From an uncultured Mycoplasmatota bacterium (GTDB lineage: Bacteria > Bacillota_I > Bacilli_A > RF39 > UBA660), in contig URBG01000005.1 in the NCBI GenBank assembly GCA_900546055.1, positions 1-54,078 of the forward strand: a stretch of 54,078 nt of DNA, written 5' to 3'. This document shows positions 7,475 to 15,554 of this stretch, in pieces (position 1 is the first letter of the stretch; the number at the start of each line of letters is the position of its first letter). Under the pieces are notes generated by a model. The model made no database searches, had not been told where the DNA came from, and saw only the letters and a program-made list of their open reading frames with translations. Both the position numbers and the translations under genes were made by a program.

Positions 7475-8222
7475 CATTTTTGTTTCTTTGAATTTTATAA
7501 ACGATTTTTAAAAGTATTTTTCTTGGAATAAATCTAGTTAAGAAAACAGCTACTTTCATTTTAAAGCCTGGAATAATTATTAATTTTTCATTAAACATTT
7601 TTTTGATAGCATATTTAGCAACGTCCTTACTATTTTGACCTTTAATAGCAAAAGAAACATTAGCTACTCTATTGAATTCAGTATCAACTGGTCCAGGACA
7701 TAAAACGCTTATTGAAACATTACTTCCTTCTTTTTTTAATTCTTCATAAATTGCTTCGCTTAAGTTTACGACATAACTTTTCGAAGCGTAATATGTAGCC
7801 ATAAGTGGTCCAGGCATAAAGCCGGCAGAAGAGGCAACGTTTAGAATATATCCTTTATCGCGCTTTTTAAAATCTTTTAAGAATAGCTTCGTTAATGTGT
7901 GAACGCCTTTAATATTTAAGTCAATCATGTCTAATTCTTTGTCAATGTTAGACTCTGCAAATTCACCAAAAAGGCCAAATCCAGCGTTATTGATTAAAAT
8001 ATCAATTTTTTCTTTTTTAACTTTGTTATATAGTTTCATGCAATTAAAGGTACTTGAAACATCCATAATGATAACTTCAGCTTTATCGCCTAGTTCTTTG
8101 GCCAATTTTTCTAGTTTTGTTTTTCTACGGGCGACTAAAATTACTTCATAGCCTTCTTCAACTAATACTCTAGCCATATCAGCGCCTAATCCAGAACTTG
8201 CACCAGTTATTAATGCCTTCAT
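7470..8222 (-). CDS. Short-chain dehydrogenase/reductase (SDR)
   Basis: This is an NAD(P)-dependent oxidoreductase of the classical SDR family. The cofactor motif is TGASSGLG at residues 7-14. NNAG follows near residue 85, a catalytic Ser lies in VASSAG, and the catalytic pair is YYASK. An Arg-Arg after the second strand suggests a preference for NADP. The C-terminal third has a hydrophobic stretch ending in basic residues, as in membrane-associated long-chain acyl reductases of the DltE/YqjQ type. The ATG at 8222 follows GGTGAT; the longer reading from 8234 adds four residues. It has its own promoter and terminator. The substrate is not identifiable. Confidence 0.88.
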   Translation of the reverse strand: MKALITGASSGLGADMARVLVEEGYEVILVARRKTKLEKLAKELGDKAEVIIMDVSSTFNCMKLYNKVKKEKIDILINNAGFGLFGEFAESNIDKELDMIDLNIKGVHTLTKLFLKDFKKRDKGYILNVASSAGFMPGPLMATYYASKSYVVNLSEAIYEELKKEGSNVSISVLCPGPVDTEFNRVANVSFAIKGQNSKDVAKYAIKKMFNEKLIIIPGFKMKVAVFLTRFIPRKILLKIVYKIQRNKNA

Positions 8223-8246
8223 AATATCACCCATTTCTATTTATCT

Positions 8247-8279
8247 ATTATATAGCAAGGTTTTTTATTTGTAAACCTT
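8247..8279 (-). promoter_or_regulatory. SDR promoter with overlapping dyad
   Basis: On the minus strand TTTACA (8275-8270) and TATAAT (8252-8247) are spaced by 17 bases. An inverted repeat, AAGGTTT/AAACCTT (8279-8273 with 8263-8257), covers the -35 and most of the spacer and could be an operator. A short dyad is not rare in AT-rich DNA, so the operator idea is weak. Confidence 0.55.
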
Positions 8280-8378
8280 ATTAATTGACATTTTAATATT
8301 TGTTTTGTCTGGTTTAATTAATAAATATATACTTATAAGTGATTATAATGAATAAAAAAGATCATAATTAGTAGTTTT

Positions 8379-8666
8379 TTAAATTTGTTTTTTTAAGTTT
8401 TCTACTTCTTTGGTTAAGGCATTAATCATTTTTTGCATCATTACAATGGTATCTTCATCAGACATTTGGCCGTTTGATGTTTGGCCGTGTCGTTCTTGTT
8501 GAAGCTGCAAAAAATAAGCGTTTGTACAAAGAACTTGGGCAATTAACATAAGCCAATTACCTAGAGCGTTTTGCTCATTGGCGCTGTTGTCGTCAATTAA
8601 AAGATAACCGATAGCAACCGCACTTAAAGTAAACAATTTGGGTGGGACATCTGGTACTAAACTCAT
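8379..8666 (-). CDS. Small hypothetical protein with hydrophobic N-terminal half, 95 aa
   Basis: Residues 10-55 form one or two hydrophobic helices (LFTLSAVAIGYLLID and GNWLMLIAQVLCT). Residues 60-95 are polar and end in a probable coiled coil (MINALTKEVENLKKQI). The ATG follows a G-rich ribosome binding site. I cannot name a family or function. A small membrane-bound or self-assembling protein with a cytoplasmic coil is a fair description. The 8280-8378 spacer downstream holds no clear terminator. Confidence 0.7.
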   Translation of the reverse strand: MSLVPDVPPKLFTLSAVAIGYLLIDDNSANEQNALGNWLMLIAQVLCTNAYFLQLQQERHGQTSNGQMSDEDTIVMMQKMINALTKEVENLKKQI

Positions 8667-8713
8667 ATTATCCCCCCTCTATATAAGTTTATTGTTGTTT
8701 TTTCTTTATATAC

Positions 8714-8740
8714 AAAAAAGGCGAATCATCGCCTTTTTTT
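8714..8740. terminator. Intrinsic terminator after the HipA-like kinase
   Basis: The stem AAAAAGGCGA/TCGCCTTTTT has a 4-base loop (8715-8738), with A and T runs on both flanks. The TGA stop of the kinase gene lies in the loop. Confidence 0.85.
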
Positions 8741-9583
8741 ATGAGCATTAAATGGCATACAGGACTGAACTTTTTCATTAGTACTTTTAACATAATCATA
8801 GATAAATTCTGATTTGTCTGGAGCAATCTCATTACTGAATTCTAATAAAATACTTTCAATGCCCTGACTAGCCAAATAGTCAAGGTTTTGAACAACGTCA
8901 TCGACGATTGGATAATGATGCTGCATAATATAATCAATAATTGAATAAGCCGGAAATTCTTGATTGCCTATATAACAGTACCCTTCATTTGAACCAATAT
9001 TAAAAGCATTGAAAGCTAAAGCATTATCAAAAGAAGGAGCTAAGCGGTAACAAAATCTTCTTTCATTATAAATTGCTTCAATGTTTTTCAAACGTCTATC
9101 TTCATTATCAATTATACAGTCACCAAACACCATTCTGATATATTGCCCTTTCATCATAGCAATTTCATTTTCGCTAATTCCCATAAGATTCCCGAAAATA
9201 CTAAATACTCTATAAAAGCATCTGTCTATATTTTTCTGTTCGTCGTTAGCAGATGTTCTTGCCCACTTGTTATGTGTAAGACTAATTGTAACATCTGCAT
9301 CATCAACTAAAAAACTATCGATGATACAACAATTTGGATCTGTTATACCCAAAGAATCTAATTGTGAACCATTGGTATTAATTCCTAATCTAGCATTTAC
9401 GCTGTCAATATGTAGACTGTTTAATATTGTTGCGGCAAGGCTTTCCATAACATCTGCATCTGGAGAGGTTACATCATTATATTTTATTAACCTTTTGGTA
9501 GGACTAGTAACCCAATATTTAGTACTATAACCTCGCGGTTCTTCGTATGCTTTTGATAACTCTGATATATTAATTCTCTCCAT
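8726..9583 (-). CDS. HipA-like (HipT/CtkA-type) protein kinase
   Basis: The core matches HipA-family Ser/Thr kinases. NEDRRLKN at 160-167 corresponds to the catalytic NxDRHxKN segment (Asp162, Asn167). LAPSFDN at 181-187 corresponds to the metal-binding LAPxFD segment (Asp186). RLIK at 31-34 and Glu47 in the following helix fit the ATP-anchoring Lys and Glu. It lacks the N-terminal subdomain of full-length HipA; that part appears to be the separate upstream gene, which it overlaps by 14 bases. I use the ATG at 9583 (285 aa), preceded by AAAGGAAG; the reading from 9631 would overlap 62 bases. No HipB-like DNA-binding gene is adjacent. A toxin role is possible but unproven, and it could be a regulatory kinase. 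Confidence 0.72.
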   Translation of the reverse strand: MERINISELSKAYEEPRGYSTKYWVTSPTKRLIKYNDVTSPDADVMESLAATILNSLHIDSVNARLGINTNGSQLDSLGITDPNCCIIDSFLVDDADVTISLTHNKWARTSANDEQKNIDRCFYRVFSIFGNLMGISENEIAMMKGQYIRMVFGDCIIDNEDRRLKNIEAIYNERRFCYRLAPSFDNALAFNAFNIGSNEGYCYIGNQEFPAYSIIDYIMQHHYPIVDDVVQNLDYLASQGIESILLEFSNEIAPDKSEFIYDYVKSTNEKVQSCMPFNAHKKRR

Positions 9584-9926
9584 ATGTTTTTTGTCTTCCT
9601 TTTGATAAATTTTCTTGCTTAACAATTTCAATATTATCTGTCATTAGGATTCCGTTACTGGATTCTAGAAGCCCTATTTTTTCTTCCTCGCTTACAGCAT
9701 TTCCACTTCTTCTAATACGACTATCAAAGGTCGAAAATAAATTTTCACTTTGATATTCTTGATCAACTTCTGGAAATTCTGGGAACCCGACAAAGCCGAT
9801 TCGACTAGCGATGCTTACACCTTCATTATCATATGAAAACATCCACTGACCATCATAATTTAAATAACCAATAGTACACGTAAATTTATCATCATATCTT
9901 TTCCATAAAACGTTAAAATTAGCCAT
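9570..9926 (-). CDS. HipA N-terminal-domain-like protein (HipS-like)
   Basis: This 118 aa protein resembles the N-terminal subdomain of HipA (the Couple_hipA region). A strand pattern GYLNYDGQWMFSYDNEG is followed by a Pro-rich stretch and the block LFSTFDSRI, comparable to LFPFF-type motifs before the kinase core. In the known tripartite HipBST systems the small HipS is encoded separately and counteracts HipT, and the same arrangement is seen here without HipB. The ATG follows AGAGGTGG. An extended -10 and a 12-bp palindrome lie directly upstream. Its C-terminal 40 residues are unlike HipA and rich in polar residues. Assignment rests on motif pattern and partner gene. Confidence 0.6.
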   Translation of the reverse strand: MANFNVLWKRYDDKFTCTIGYLNYDGQWMFSYDNEGVSIASRIGFVGFPEFPEVDQEYQSENLFSTFDSRIRRSGNAVSEEEKIGLLESSNGILMTDNIEIVKQENLSKGRQKTYGEN

Positions 9927-9947
9927 AATACCACCTCTTGGAAACTT

Positions 9948-9967
9948 ATTATATCACATTTAAATGT
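9948..9967 (-). promoter_or_regulatory. Extended -10 promoter with palindromic operator candidate
   Basis: On the minus strand TGATATAAT (9956-9948) is an extended -10 element. The perfect palindrome ACATTTAAATGT (9956-9967) abuts it where the spacer would be. A protein bound there would block initiation of the HipS/HipT-like operon. Such a 12-bp AT-rich palindrome can occur by chance, so location is the main argument. Confidence 0.5.
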
Positions 9968-9979
9968 AAATTGCACATG

Positions 9980-10005
9980 AAAAAAGAAATGCTTATTTTG
10001 CATCT
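9980..10005 (-). terminator. Terminator at the end of the ribosomal superoperon
   Basis: A 6-bp stem with one G-U pair (AGATGC/GCATTT, minus strand) is followed by CTTTTTT. The rplQ stop codon lies in the loop. The stem is short but correctly placed. Confidence 0.6.
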
Positions 10006-10349
10006 CCTTCTACAAGTTCGATTTGAACCATTAAAGCGTCATCGCCTCTACGTTCATCTAATTTTAAGATTCTAGTGTAACCACCATTTCTAGTAGCATA
10101 ACGAACTGCTAAATCATCAAAAACTTTTTTAACAGTTGCTTTGTCATTCTCTAAGAATGCTAATGCTTTTCTTCTAGCAACTAGTGAACCATCTTTACCA
10201 TAAGTAATCATTTTGTCAACAAACTTACGAGCTTCTTTGGCTCTAGTCTCAGTTGTAACTACTTTTTCATTATTGATAATATCTCTAGTTAGATTGGCAA
10301 GCATACTTCTTCTATGTTTGTTATCGCGTCCTAGTTTTCTATAAGCCAT
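9993..10349 (-). CDS. rplQ: 50S ribosomal protein bL17
   Basis: Ribosomal protein L17 lies at the base of the 50S subunit near the exit tunnel. The family start MAYRKLGRDNKHRRSMLANL and the segment TTETRAKEARKFVDKMITYGK are clear, and 118 aa is typical. It is the last gene of the superoperon, 18 bases after rpoA. In Bacillus ecfA1 would follow; here the HipA-like unit intervenes. Confidence 0.97.
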   Translation of the reverse strand: MAYRKLGRDNKHRRSMLANLTRDIINNEKVVTTETRAKEARKFVDKMITYGKDGSLVARRKALAFLENDKATVKKVFDDLAVRYATRNGGYTRILKLDERRGDDALMVQIELVEGDAK

Positions 10350-10367
10350 AATATTCCTCCTAACTAA

Positions 10368-11318
10368 TTAATCTTCATCGCGGAATTTAAGTCCCATATC
10401 TTTAATCTTATCCATAACTTCTTTTAAAGATTTTTTACCTAAATTACGTATTTTCATCATTTCTAATTCGGTTTTTTCAGTTAAGTCACCTAAAGTATTG
10501 ATATTTGCACGTTTTAAACAGTTATAAGCTCTAACTGAGAAGTCTAAGTCATCGATTGATGTTTCTAATTTTTTAAGTTTACTATCTTCTTGTTTAGCAT
10601 TCATAATTCCTGTAATGTCAGCAATTTCACTTAAATTGGTAACGATATTCAAATGTTCAATTAATATTTTAGCGCCTAAAGCCATTGCTTCTTCAGGTCT
10701 AATTGATCCATTTGTTTCAACTTCCATTGTTAATTTGTCATATGAAGCATCTTGGCCAACACGAGCATTGTCAACATAAAAGTTGATTCTCTCGATTGGT
10801 GAATATAAAGCGTCGATTGGAATAAAACCAATTTTATCATCTTCAACATATTTTTTGTTGTCAGCTGATAATACTGAACCTCTACCACTGGCGATAATGA
10901 ATTCCATATCTAATTTTCCACCTTTTGCTAAAGAGGCAATTACGTGATCTGGATTGATAATTTCAATGTCAGCATCACATTCAATATCAGCTGCGGTTAC
11001 AGCTCTTTCTTCATGAACTGATAAATGAGCTGTTTTAATTTCTTCAGAATGGTTTTTAATAACGATACCTTTTAAGTTTAAAACAATAGCAGTAACATCT
11101 TCAACTACACCTTCGATAGTTTGGAACTCATGCATAACACCGTCGATTTTAACAGCAACGATAGCACTACCTGGCATGCTTGAAAGCATTACTCTTCTCA
11201 ATGCATTTCCTAAGGTTGTTCCGAAACCTCTTTCTAAAGGTTCTAATTCGAATTTTCCATAATTATTATTTTCAACATATTCTGTTATTTTATATACTGG
11301 TTTTTCAAAATTTAACAT
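10368..11318 (-). CDS. rpoA: RNA polymerase alpha subunit
   Basis: RpoA forms the alpha dimer on which RNA polymerase assembles. The N-terminal domain contains the dimerisation segment LERGFGTTLGNALRRVMLSS. The C-terminal domain from about residue 250 has the helix-hairpin-helix pattern CLKRANINTLGDL...IRNLGKKSLKEV that contacts UP-element DNA and activators. At 316 aa it is normal. It lies between rpsK and rplQ as in all Firmicutes. Confidence 0.98.
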   Translation of the reverse strand: MLNFEKPVYKITEYVENNNYGKFELEPLERGFGTTLGNALRRVMLSSMPGSAIVAVKIDGVMHEFQTIEGVVEDVTAIVLNLKGIVIKNHSEEIKTAHLSVHEERAVTAADIECDADIEIINPDHVIASLAKGGKLDMEFIIASGRGSVLSADNKKYVEDDKIGFIPIDALYSPIERINFYVDNARVGQDASYDKLTMEVETNGSIRPEEAMALGAKILIEHLNIVTNLSEIADITGIMNAKQEDSKLKKLETSIDDLDFSVRAYNCLKRANINTLGDLTEKTELEMMKIRNLGKKSLKEVMDKIKDMGLKFRDED

Positions 11319-11333
11319 AATGACTCCCTTCTT

Positions 11334-11717
11334 TTATCCACGTGGTCGTTTTGGTGGACGACATCCGTTATGTGGGATAGGTGTTGTATCAGAAATTGAA
11401 GTAATTTCTAACCCTGCAGTTTGTAATGAACGAATTGCTGTTTCACGTCCAGAACCTAATCCTTTAGCGTATACTTCAACTCTTTTCATACCCATTTCAG
11501 CAGCAGCTCTTCCAGCAGCTTCAGCAGCTTGACCTGCAGCGAATGGAGTTGATTTTTTACTACCTTTAAATCCTAATGTTCCAGCTGATGCCCAACTAAT
11601 AGCATTTCCGTCTTTATCAGTAAGAGTTACGATAGTATTGTTAAATGTTGAATGAATAAAGGCTTTTCCTTCTGGAATATTTTTCTTAACTTTACGTTTT
11701 CTTGCTTTATAAGCCAT
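11334..11717 (-). CDS. rpsK: 30S ribosomal protein uS11
   Basis: Ribosomal protein S11 lines the 30S platform and the mRNA exit region. The signatures are HSTFNNTIVTLTDKDGNA, the Ala-rich AGQAAEAAGRAAAEMG helix and the ending TPIPHNGCRPPKRPRG. The 127 aa length is typical. It is followed by rpoA after 15 bases. Confidence 0.97.
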   Translation of the reverse strand: MAYKARKRKVKKNIPEGKAFIHSTFNNTIVTLTDKDGNAISWASAGTLGFKGSKKSTPFAAGQAAEAAGRAAAEMGMKRVEVYAKGLGSGRETAIRSLQTAGLEITSISDTTPIPHNGCRPPKRPRG

Positions 11718-11741
11718 ATATAATAACCTCCTTCACGTTTA

Positions 11742-12107
11742 TTATTTTTTCTTGTTTGCGATTGTTGTAGGTTTTCCTTTACGAGTACGAGCATTTCTAC
11801 TTGTTCTTTGTCCTCTAACTGGTAAACCTCTTTTATGACGAGTACCTTCGTAAGAATTGATCTCCATCTTTGTTTTGATGTTCATGTTTGTTTCACGACG
11901 TAAGTCACCTTCTGTCAAGTATTTATTAACTTCGTCACGAATAGCTACTAATTCTTCGTTTGTTAAATCACCAGCTTTTTTATCTTTATTAACTTTTGCA
12001 TCTTTTAAAATTTGGTTTGATAAACTTCTACCAATACCATAGATATAAGTTAAAGCGATTTCGATTCTTTTATTGTTTGGTACATCTACACCTTTTATAC
12101 GTGCCAT
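11742..12107 (-). CDS. rpsM: 30S ribosomal protein uS13
   Basis: Ribosomal protein S13 forms inter-subunit bridges in the 30S head. I start it at the ATG at 12107 (MARIKGVDVPNNKRIEIALT), preceded by AGGAGG; a longer reading from 12155 would run into rpmJ. It has the GIGRSLSNQIL helix-turn-helix-like part, RGQRTSRNARTRKG, and a Lys-rich tail. The length is 121 aa. Confidence 0.97.
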   Translation of the reverse strand: MARIKGVDVPNNKRIEIALTYIYGIGRSLSNQILKDAKVNKDKKAGDLTNEELVAIRDEVNKYLTEGDLRRETNMNIKTKMEINSYEGTRHKRGLPVRGQRTSRNARTRKGKPTTIANKKK

Positions 12108-12120
12108 AAAACACCTCCTA

Positions 12121-12234
12121 TTAACCTTGTCTTTGTTTATGTTTTGGGTTGTCACAGATTACGTAAACTTTCCCTTTTCTTCTAACTATTTTACATTTGT
12201 CACATATTTTTTTGACTGATGGTCTTACTTTCAT
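12121..12234 (-). CDS. rpmJ: 50S ribosomal protein bL36
   Basis: This 37 aa protein reads MKVRPSVKKICDKCKIV and ends in DNPKHKQRQG. The zinc-ribbon ligands are Cys11, Cys14, Cys27 and His32, so it is the zinc-binding form of L36. The ATG at 12234 has an upstream AGGAGG, and the gene sits between infA and rpsM as expected. Confidence 0.96.
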   Translation of the reverse strand: MKVRPSVKKICDKCKIVRRKGKVYVICDNPKHKQRQG

Positions 12235-12247
12235 AATATACCTCCTA

Positions 12248-12463
12248 TTATTTTCTATAGGTTATACGCCCGCGTGTTAAGTCGTAAGGTGATAATTCCA
12301 CGGTTACTTTGTCACCTTTTAAAATGCGGATATGGTTAAGGCGCATTTTACCAGAAACGCGAGCTTTTATAACGTGTTTGTTTTCAAGGGTTACAACGAA
12401 TTCACCGCCTGGGATTACTTCCACGACTAGTCCTTCTACTTCTATAACGTCTTGTTTGGCCAT
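12248..12463 (-). CDS. infA: Translation initiation factor IF-1
   Basis: IF-1 occupies the 30S A site during initiation. The 71 aa protein is an OB-fold with the conserved MAKQDVIEVEG start, GKMRLNHIRILKGDKV and a closing TRGRITYRK. It lies between map and rpmJ, four bases after the map stop. Confidence 0.98.
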   Translation of the reverse strand: MAKQDVIEVEGLVVEVIPGGEFVVTLENKHVIKARVSGKMRLNHIRILKGDKVTVELSPYDLTRGRITYRK

Positions 12464-12467
12464 CTTA

Positions 12468-13214
12468 TCACCTCCTGGTTAAAATTTCATATCCATCTTT
12501 AGTAATGAGAACTGTATGTTCAAAATGTGCGGATGGTTTATCATCAGCTGTTATAATTGTCCAATCATCATCTAAAATGTATATCTTTCTAGTGCCCAAA
12601 TTAAGCATTGGTTCAACCGCAATAACCATTCCTTCTTTTAAAATAGGTCCGGTATGAGGATTACCGTAGTTAGGAACATCCGGCTGTTCATGAACATCAG
12701 TTCCGACACCATGACCAACTAATTCCTGAACTACTGCTAAATTATGAGCCTCTGCGTATTTACTAACGGCATGGCCAATATCACCTACTCTGATACCATC
12801 TTTTATGACGGAAAGTCCTTCAAATAAAGATTGCTCAGTATGTTTTAGTAAATACTCTTTTTCTTCAGATATTTTTCCAACTGGGTAAGTCCATGCGGAA
12901 TCACCATGATAGCCTTTATAACAGGCACCAATATCAATGGAAATAATATCTCCTTCTTTTAATTTTCGATTACTTGGTATTCCATGAACAACTTCTTCAT
13001 TAACTGAAGCACAAATTGTTCCTGGAAATCCATCATACCCTTTGAATGATGGAGTTGCTCCTCTTTTTATTATGTAATCGTACGCTAAATCATCTAATTC
13101 TTTGGTGGTAATACCTGGCTTAATGAATGGTTTTAAATAATTATGTGTACTTCCAGTTATTTCACCAGCGATTCTTAAGAGTTCGATCTCTCTTGGAGTC
13201 TTAATGCTTATCAT
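12468..13214 (-). CDS. map: Methionine aminopeptidase, type I
   Basis: MetAP removes the initiator methionine from nascent proteins. The two-metal pita-bread fold is marked by HGIP, the metal ligands in SIDIGACYKGYHGDSAWT, GHGVGTDVHEQPDVPNYG and the C-terminal EHT. The 248 aa length and lack of an N-terminal zinc extension fit type I. The ATG follows GGAGG and the gene overlaps adk by 14 bases. Its location beside secY, adk and infA is conserved. Confidence 0.97.
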   Translation of the reverse strand: MISIKTPREIELLRIAGEITGSTHNYLKPFIKPGITTKELDDLAYDYIIKRGATPSFKGYDGFPGTICASVNEEVVHGIPSNRKLKEGDIISIDIGACYKGYHGDSAWTYPVGKISEEKEYLLKHTEQSLFEGLSVIKDGIRVGDIGHAVSKYAEAHNLAVVQELVGHGVGTDVHEQPDVPNYGNPHTGPILKEGMVIAVEPMLNLGTRKIYILDDDWTIITADDKPSAHFEHTVLITKDGYEILTRR

Positions 13215-13848
13215 AAAGGCCTCCTATAATTTGTTCAATACCTTTAAAGGCATAATCTGAATCTTTACTGCTATCAACATGATAAGCCATATTCTTGCTT
13301 TCATAATACTTGATTAGCGGTGCAGTTTCTTTTTGATAAATTTGATAGCGTTTTTCAAAAGTTTCTTCACTATCATCGTCACGGCTTGTTAAATTACCAT
13401 GACATTTATCACAAATACCTTCTTGTTTTGGTTTGCTTTCTTCAATTAAATTATTGAAAACTTCGCCACAATTTGGGCATACTTTGCGACCAATTATTCT
13501 TTTAGCGGCAATTTCTTTATCTAAATCTAATACGATAACAATGCCTTTATCTTTGTGAAGCTTTTCTAACAATTCATCGTAAATTTTTGCTTGCTTAAGG
13601 TTTCTTGGGAAACCATCTAAGACATAGCCTTTATCACAATCATCTTCTTTTAGTCTTTCTTCTAGTAACCTAGTAACTAATTCATCACTAGCAAACTGTC
13701 CTTGACTTAATTTATTTTGTAAATCTTCATCATCAACTTTTCGAAGCAAGTCACCAGTGGAAATATGAGGTAACCCATATTTCCTACTTACTTTAGCTGA
13801 CTGCGTGCCCTTACCTGCCGCCGGAGGGGCGATAAAAGTTATATTCAT
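13201..13848 (-). CDS. adk: Adenylate kinase (zinc-lid type)
   Basis: Adk interconverts AMP, ADP and ATP. The P-loop is APPAAGKGTQS at residues 7-17, the AMP-binding part is STGDLLR, and GFPRNLKQA is conserved. The lid carries CPNC and CDKC, four cysteines that bind structural zinc as in Gram-positive long-type enzymes. The 215 aa length is typical. Its ATG shares bases with the secY stop (TAATG). Confidence 0.98.
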   Translation of the reverse strand: MNITFIAPPAAGKGTQSAKVSRKYGLPHISTGDLLRKVDDEDLQNKLSQGQFASDELVTRLLEERLKEDDCDKGYVLDGFPRNLKQAKIYDELLEKLHKDKGIVIVLDLDKEIAAKRIIGRKVCPNCGEVFNNLIEESKPKQEGICDKCHGNLTSRDDDSEETFEKRYQIYQKETAPLIKYYESKNMAYHVDSSKDSDYAFKGIEQIIGGLYDKH

Positions 13849-15110
13849 TAATGCCCTCTTCTTTTCTTATAGCTTCGGCTAATTAGATTACTTTCAAGTT
13901 GTTTATATGCTTCTAAGACAACAGCTACAACGATTATCAAGCCTGTACCACCTAGTGATACGGTTGTTGGTAAGGTTGAGATTGCTCCGAAGATATATGG
14001 TAGTCCTGCAATAACTGCTAGGAAAACTGAACCAACAATTGTAATTCTAATTAAAACTTTACTAACGTATTTTTCAGTTTCTGCTCCTGGGCGTACTCCG
14101 GGAATATATCCACCATTTTTCTGTAAATTTTCTGATAATTCTTTTGGTTTGATTGTTACAAACGTATAGAAATATGAGAAAGCTACGATGAAAATAATGA
14201 ATAAGATAAATCCAGTTACTGATGAAAGGCTTAACCATTTATTAACGAAAGCCATCCACGAATCGTTCTTTGAAAATTGAGCGATTAGAGCTGGAACTGA
14301 AATTAGGGCTGATGCGAAGATAACTGGTATAACACCTGCTGAATTTAATTTAAATGGCATATATGTTTGATTGCCACCATAACTACTTGTAGTTTTATTC
14401 GCATATTGTACGGGAATTCTTCTTTCAGCAAGTTGAACATATAGAACGCCCAAAACAATTGCGACATAAACAAGAACAAAAACAATGAATGAAACAACAC
14501 CTAAGAATGCACTTTGGGTTGTAGCAGTATTAACTAAAGTACTCCATGCTTCAGTAAACATGTACGGAGTAGATGCTAAGATACCAGCCATAATAATCAT
14601 TGAAATACCATTTCCTAAACCTTTAGTGGTGATTTGATCACCAATCCAAAGTAATAATGAGGTACCAGCAGTTAATACTAATGATACTTCTAGATAATCA
14701 ATTACCTCACCATTTGGCATAAAGGCAAATGAGAACATATAACCCTGAACAAAGGCTAAAACAATACCTACTATTCTTGTAATTTGATTAATTTTATTTC
14801 TTCCAGTTTGTCCTTGTTTTGATAATTCAGTAAAATACGGAATTATATCCATTTGCAGAAGTTGCATAACAATTGATGCGGTAATGTATGGCATAACGCC
14901 TAAAGCAAAAATTGAGAAATTTTGCATGGCGCCACCGCCCATCATATCAAGTAGTTGTAAAAATCCAACGTTTAAATTTTCGTTATCAACACCAGGAACA
15001 ACAACAGCTGTTCCTAATTTAAAGATAAATAGGCATGCTAAGGTAAACCATATTTTTTTACGCAAATCTTTGTTAGCTGGGCTAAAGATCTGCTTAATTG
15101 CTTTAAACAA
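13848..15110 (-). CDS. secY: Protein translocase subunit SecY
   Basis: SecY is the channel of the general secretion translocon. The 420 aa protein has the expected ten membrane segments, a short cytoplasmic N-terminus, the plug region after the first segment and the loop RPGAETEKYV. The start is a TTG at 15110, directly after the rplO stop, with GAGGTGA inside the rplO end as its ribosome binding site. It is followed by adk with one shared base. Confidence 0.97.
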   Translation of the reverse strand: MFKAIKQIFSPANKDLRKKIWFTLACLFIFKLGTAVVVPGVDNENLNVGFLQLLDMMGGGAMQNFSIFALGVMPYITASIVMQLLQMDIIPYFTELSKQGQTGRNKINQITRIVGIVLAFVQGYMFSFAFMPNGEVIDYLEVSLVLTAGTSLLLWIGDQITTKGLGNGISMIIMAGILASTPYMFTEAWSTLVNTATTQSAFLGVVSFIVFVLVYVAIVLGVLYVQLAERRIPVQYANKTTSSYGGNQTYMPFKLNSAGVIPVIFASALISVPALIAQFSKNDSWMAFVNKWLSLSSVTGFILFIIFIVAFSYFYTFVTIKPKELSENLQKNGGYIPGVRPGAETEKYVSKVLIRITIVGSVFLAVIAGLPYIFGAISTLPTTVSLGGTGLIIVVAVVLEAYKQLESNLISRSYKKRRGH

Positions 15111-15554
15111 TTAGATCACCTCTGCTTTTCCACCTAATTTTTCTATCTGTTCTTTAGCAGTTTTAGAAAATTTATTAGCTTTAACAGTTAATTTTTTTTC
15201 TAAAGTGCCATTTCCTAAAATTTTAAGTCCATCTAAGGTGTTTTTTACTAATCCCATGTCTTTTAAGATTTCTGGAGTAATTTCTGCTCCATCTTCAAAT
15301 TTATTTAAATCATCTAAGTTCATAATAGCATATACTTTTTTGAATCTTGCATTTGAAAAGCCTCTTTTTGGAAGTCTTCTGAATAATGGTGTTTGACCAC
15401 CTTCAAAGCCGATTCTTACGCCACCACCACTTCTTGAGTTTTGACCGTTTTCACCGCGTCCAGCTGTTTTACCTGTGCCGCTTCCTGGTCCACGACCTAC
15501 TCTTTTACGAGTTTTAGTTGCGTTTGGATTTGGTTTTACTGTATGTAATTTCAT
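15111..15554 (-). CDS. rplO: 50S ribosomal protein uL15
   Basis: Ribosomal protein L15 is a late-assembly 50S protein. The Gly-rich N-terminal half (RVGRGPGSGTGKTAGRG, GGGVRIGFEGGQTPL, RLPKRGF) is diagnostic, and 147 aa is normal. Its ATG overlaps the rpsE stop (TAATG), so no room is left for rpmD, which normally lies between rpsE and rplO. Confidence 0.97.
   Translation of the reverse strand: MKLHTVKPNPNATKTRKRVGRGPGSGTGKTAGRGENGQNSRSGGGVRIGFEGGQTPLFRRLPKRGFSNARFKKVYAIMNLDDLNKFEDGAEITPEILKDMGLVKNTLDGLKILGNGTLEKKLTVKANKFSKTAKEQIEKLGGKAEVI

Noticed and set aside
9584..9631. Longer start for the HipA-like kinase
   Set aside because: It would overlap the upstream gene by 62 bases. The ATG at 9583 has a good ribosome binding site.
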